Source of the DNA: UKL13-2 sp031370625
GTDB taxonomy: Bacteria; Pseudomonadota; Gammaproteobacteria; Burkholderiales; Usitatibacteraceae
DNA length: 41,219 nucleotides
NCBI GenBank assembly: GCA_031370625.1
Contig: JANMQR010000312.1
Span: forward strand, 1-41,219
Reading direction: 5' to 3'
Shown here: in pieces, positions 40,001-41,219 of the stretch
How positions within the stretch are numbered: position 1 is the first letter of the stretch
Layout of the letters: every line of letters begins with the position of its first letter
Notes under the pieces: generated by a model
Databases searched by the model: none
The model's input: the letters and a program-made list of their open reading frames with translations, nothing else
Told to the model about the DNA's origin: nothing
Made by a program: the position numbers and the translations under genes

Positions 40001-41219
40001 ATGAGCAAAATAAATTGCCTACGCTCGATCGGCGTTGTTCCTTTTGTCATTTTTGCTTGCCTGATTGCCTTCGCACCCCCTGCTCCGGCAGCACCCGCGA
40101 CGGCCCCGCTGGTCGGTACGAACGTCAACATGGTGACGGGCACGAAATGGCCGGCGGGCGATCCGCTACTGAACAAACAGAATGAAGGGTCGCTCGCGGT
40201 TTCGTCGGTGAATCCGCAGCACCTGCTCGGCGGTGCCAACGACTACCGCCTGGTTAATCCGGTCACGCCTGTTGTGGGCGGTGAAGCCGGCGCTGACGCG
40301 TGGATCGCCCTCTATAAATCGGTCGACGGCGGCGCGACCTGGCGGACCTCGTTAATGGCTGGCTGCCCGCTCGCCATTCCCGAGTGCAACAGTCAGGCTT
40401 CTCCGGCCAAAGGACTGCAGTTTGCCGCCGATCCGACCGTGCGCCCCGGACCGTACGGCACGTTTTTTCTTTCCTTCATCGTCGGCAACCGTGACTCGAG
40501 CGCAGGCGGCGTGACCGCGATTCAGCGTTTTGTCGACCGCAACAGCAACATCAGGATCGACGACGATCCGTTTATTGCGGATACCGTCAGCGTCATCGAT
40601 ACCGGCACCAACGGGCAGTTCAAGGATAAGCCCTGGAATATCGCCGATGTACCCGGCCGGTCTTGGAACGGCTCAACCACCTGCGTGATTCCCGGCTACA
40701 ACAACGGCCAGCCCGTACCCGCGTTCAACGTGTATATCTCGTACACCAATTTCGTCGGGCAGAGCAACACGAATCCCCATCCGCAGATTATGGCTGCACG
40801 CTCGCGCAATTGTGGCCAGACATTCGAAAAGGCGGTCAAGCTGAGCGAATCGGTGGATACCAACTCCGGTTCGACTGTCACTATCGACCCGCAGACTGGG
40901 GCAGTGTATGTAGTCTGGCGGCGTTTCGGCGATCCGGCCGCTGGGTCCCCGCACGCGCTCTACATGAGTTCCTCGACCGACGGCGGCAACAAATGGAGCA
41001 GCCCAACGCGCGTCACCGATATCATCCCGTTCGATCAGGCGCGGACAGGCGCAACCTTCCGTACCAACGACCTGCCTTCCACCACGACCTCGGTCGACTC
41101 GCAAGGCAAGAGCCGCCTGCATGTCGCGTGGGCGCAGCGCAAGGCCGCGGTAAACGGCAACGCCAACGCCGACGCGCGCATCGCTTTATTGACGGCAACC
41201 ATCCGGCCCAACGGCAGCC
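40001..41219 (+). CDS. Exported Asp-box (sialidase-like) protein, partial
   Basis: The frame runs from ATG 40001 past the window end (406 codons visible). A signal peptide is clear (SIGVVPFVIFACLIAFAPPA, cleavage after an AxA site). Two Asp-box motifs of the BNR/sialidase type occur: SVDGGATW near residue 108 and STDGGNKW near 327, indicating a beta-propeller of the sialidase/neuraminidase superfamily. The active-site Arg triad and substrate cannot be judged from the part seen, so enzymatic activity is not claimed. The frame is open upstream to 39866, but the signal peptide and the G-rich run before it favour 40001. A small hairpin, CCCCGT/ACGGGG, lies at 39973-39989. Confidence 0.8.
   Translation, partial: MSKINCLRSIGVVPFVIFACLIAFAPPAPAAPATAPLVGTNVNMVTGTKWPAGDPLLNKQNEGSLAVSSVNPQHLLGGANDYRLVNPVTPVVGGEAGADAWIALYKSVDGGATWRTSLMAGCPLAIPECNSQASPAKGLQFAADPTVRPGPYGTFFLSFIVGNRDSSAGGVTAIQRFVDRNSNIRIDDDPFIADTVSVIDTGTNGQFKDKPWNIADVPGRSWNGSTTCVIPGYNNGQPVPAFNVYISYTNFVGQSNTNPHPQIMAARSRNCGQTFEKAVKLSESVDTNSGSTVTIDPQTGAVYVVWRRFGDPAAGSPHALYMSSSTDGGNKWSSPTRVTDIIPFDQARTGATFRTNDLPSTTTSVDSQGKSRLHVAWAQRKAAVNGNANADARIALLTATIRPNGS

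Overview
The window looks like a chromosome segment of a betaproteobacterium, most likely Burkholderiales or a close relative. The reasons are the run ppk1 end, bamD, rluD, pgeF and a class I PHA synthase with its acetoacetyl-CoA reductase, the strong protein-level match of PhaC to the Cupriavidus type, and a fairly GC-rich composition. This is inferred from gene content; no 16S or other strict marker is present.

Region 1 (1-9.1 kb) is core: the polyphosphate kinase C-terminus, bamD facing away from rluD-pgeF, a ZIP metal transporter, a small membrane protein, phaC-phaB, an unusual ART-like/HEAT protein and a TraB/GumN-family exported protein. Region 2 (9.2-16.4 kb) has an Hsp70-like YegD, tRNA-Leu(UAA), an ECF sigma factor beside a large membrane Ser/Thr kinase with a repeat-rich leader, a family 2 glycosyltransferase and a RIO-type kinase. 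Region 3 (16.4-25.5 kb) is more accessory: an exported FG-GAP/HzsA-like c-heme protein, a CmcI-like gene flanked by 81% identical direct repeats, a dienoyl-CoA isomerase-like crotonase, a frameshifted membrane gene, a NYN-LOTUS protein and a secreted serine protease. Region 4 (25.6-32.7 kb) has a LysR/SbtA-type bicarbonate transporter pair, a GcvA-like regulator, a DoxX-like protein, and a DUF302-TsdA-like cytochrome-multicopper oxidase cluster behind a perfect FNR/ANR-type palindrome.

Region 5 (32.7-40 kb) is an accessory island: palindromic extragenic DNA, a CPA2 antiporter, a truncated antitoxin, and a two-reverse-transcriptase locus that I read as a DRT class 3 anti-phage system (Drt3a/UG3 plus Drt3b/UG8). 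Its first gene is split by a 160-bp MITE with 19-bp perfect terminal inverted repeats and a CTAG target duplication. Removing one element plus one CTAG restores a continuous 425-codon reverse transcriptase with an intact YVDD. A structured region with a small leader ORF lies just upstream and is a candidate for the system's noncoding RNA. The window ends inside an exported Asp-box (sialidase-like) protein.

Across the window there is a dispersed family of short two-tier hairpins, mostly 20-140 bp behind stop codons, probably an extragenic palindrome family used as or near transcription terminators.
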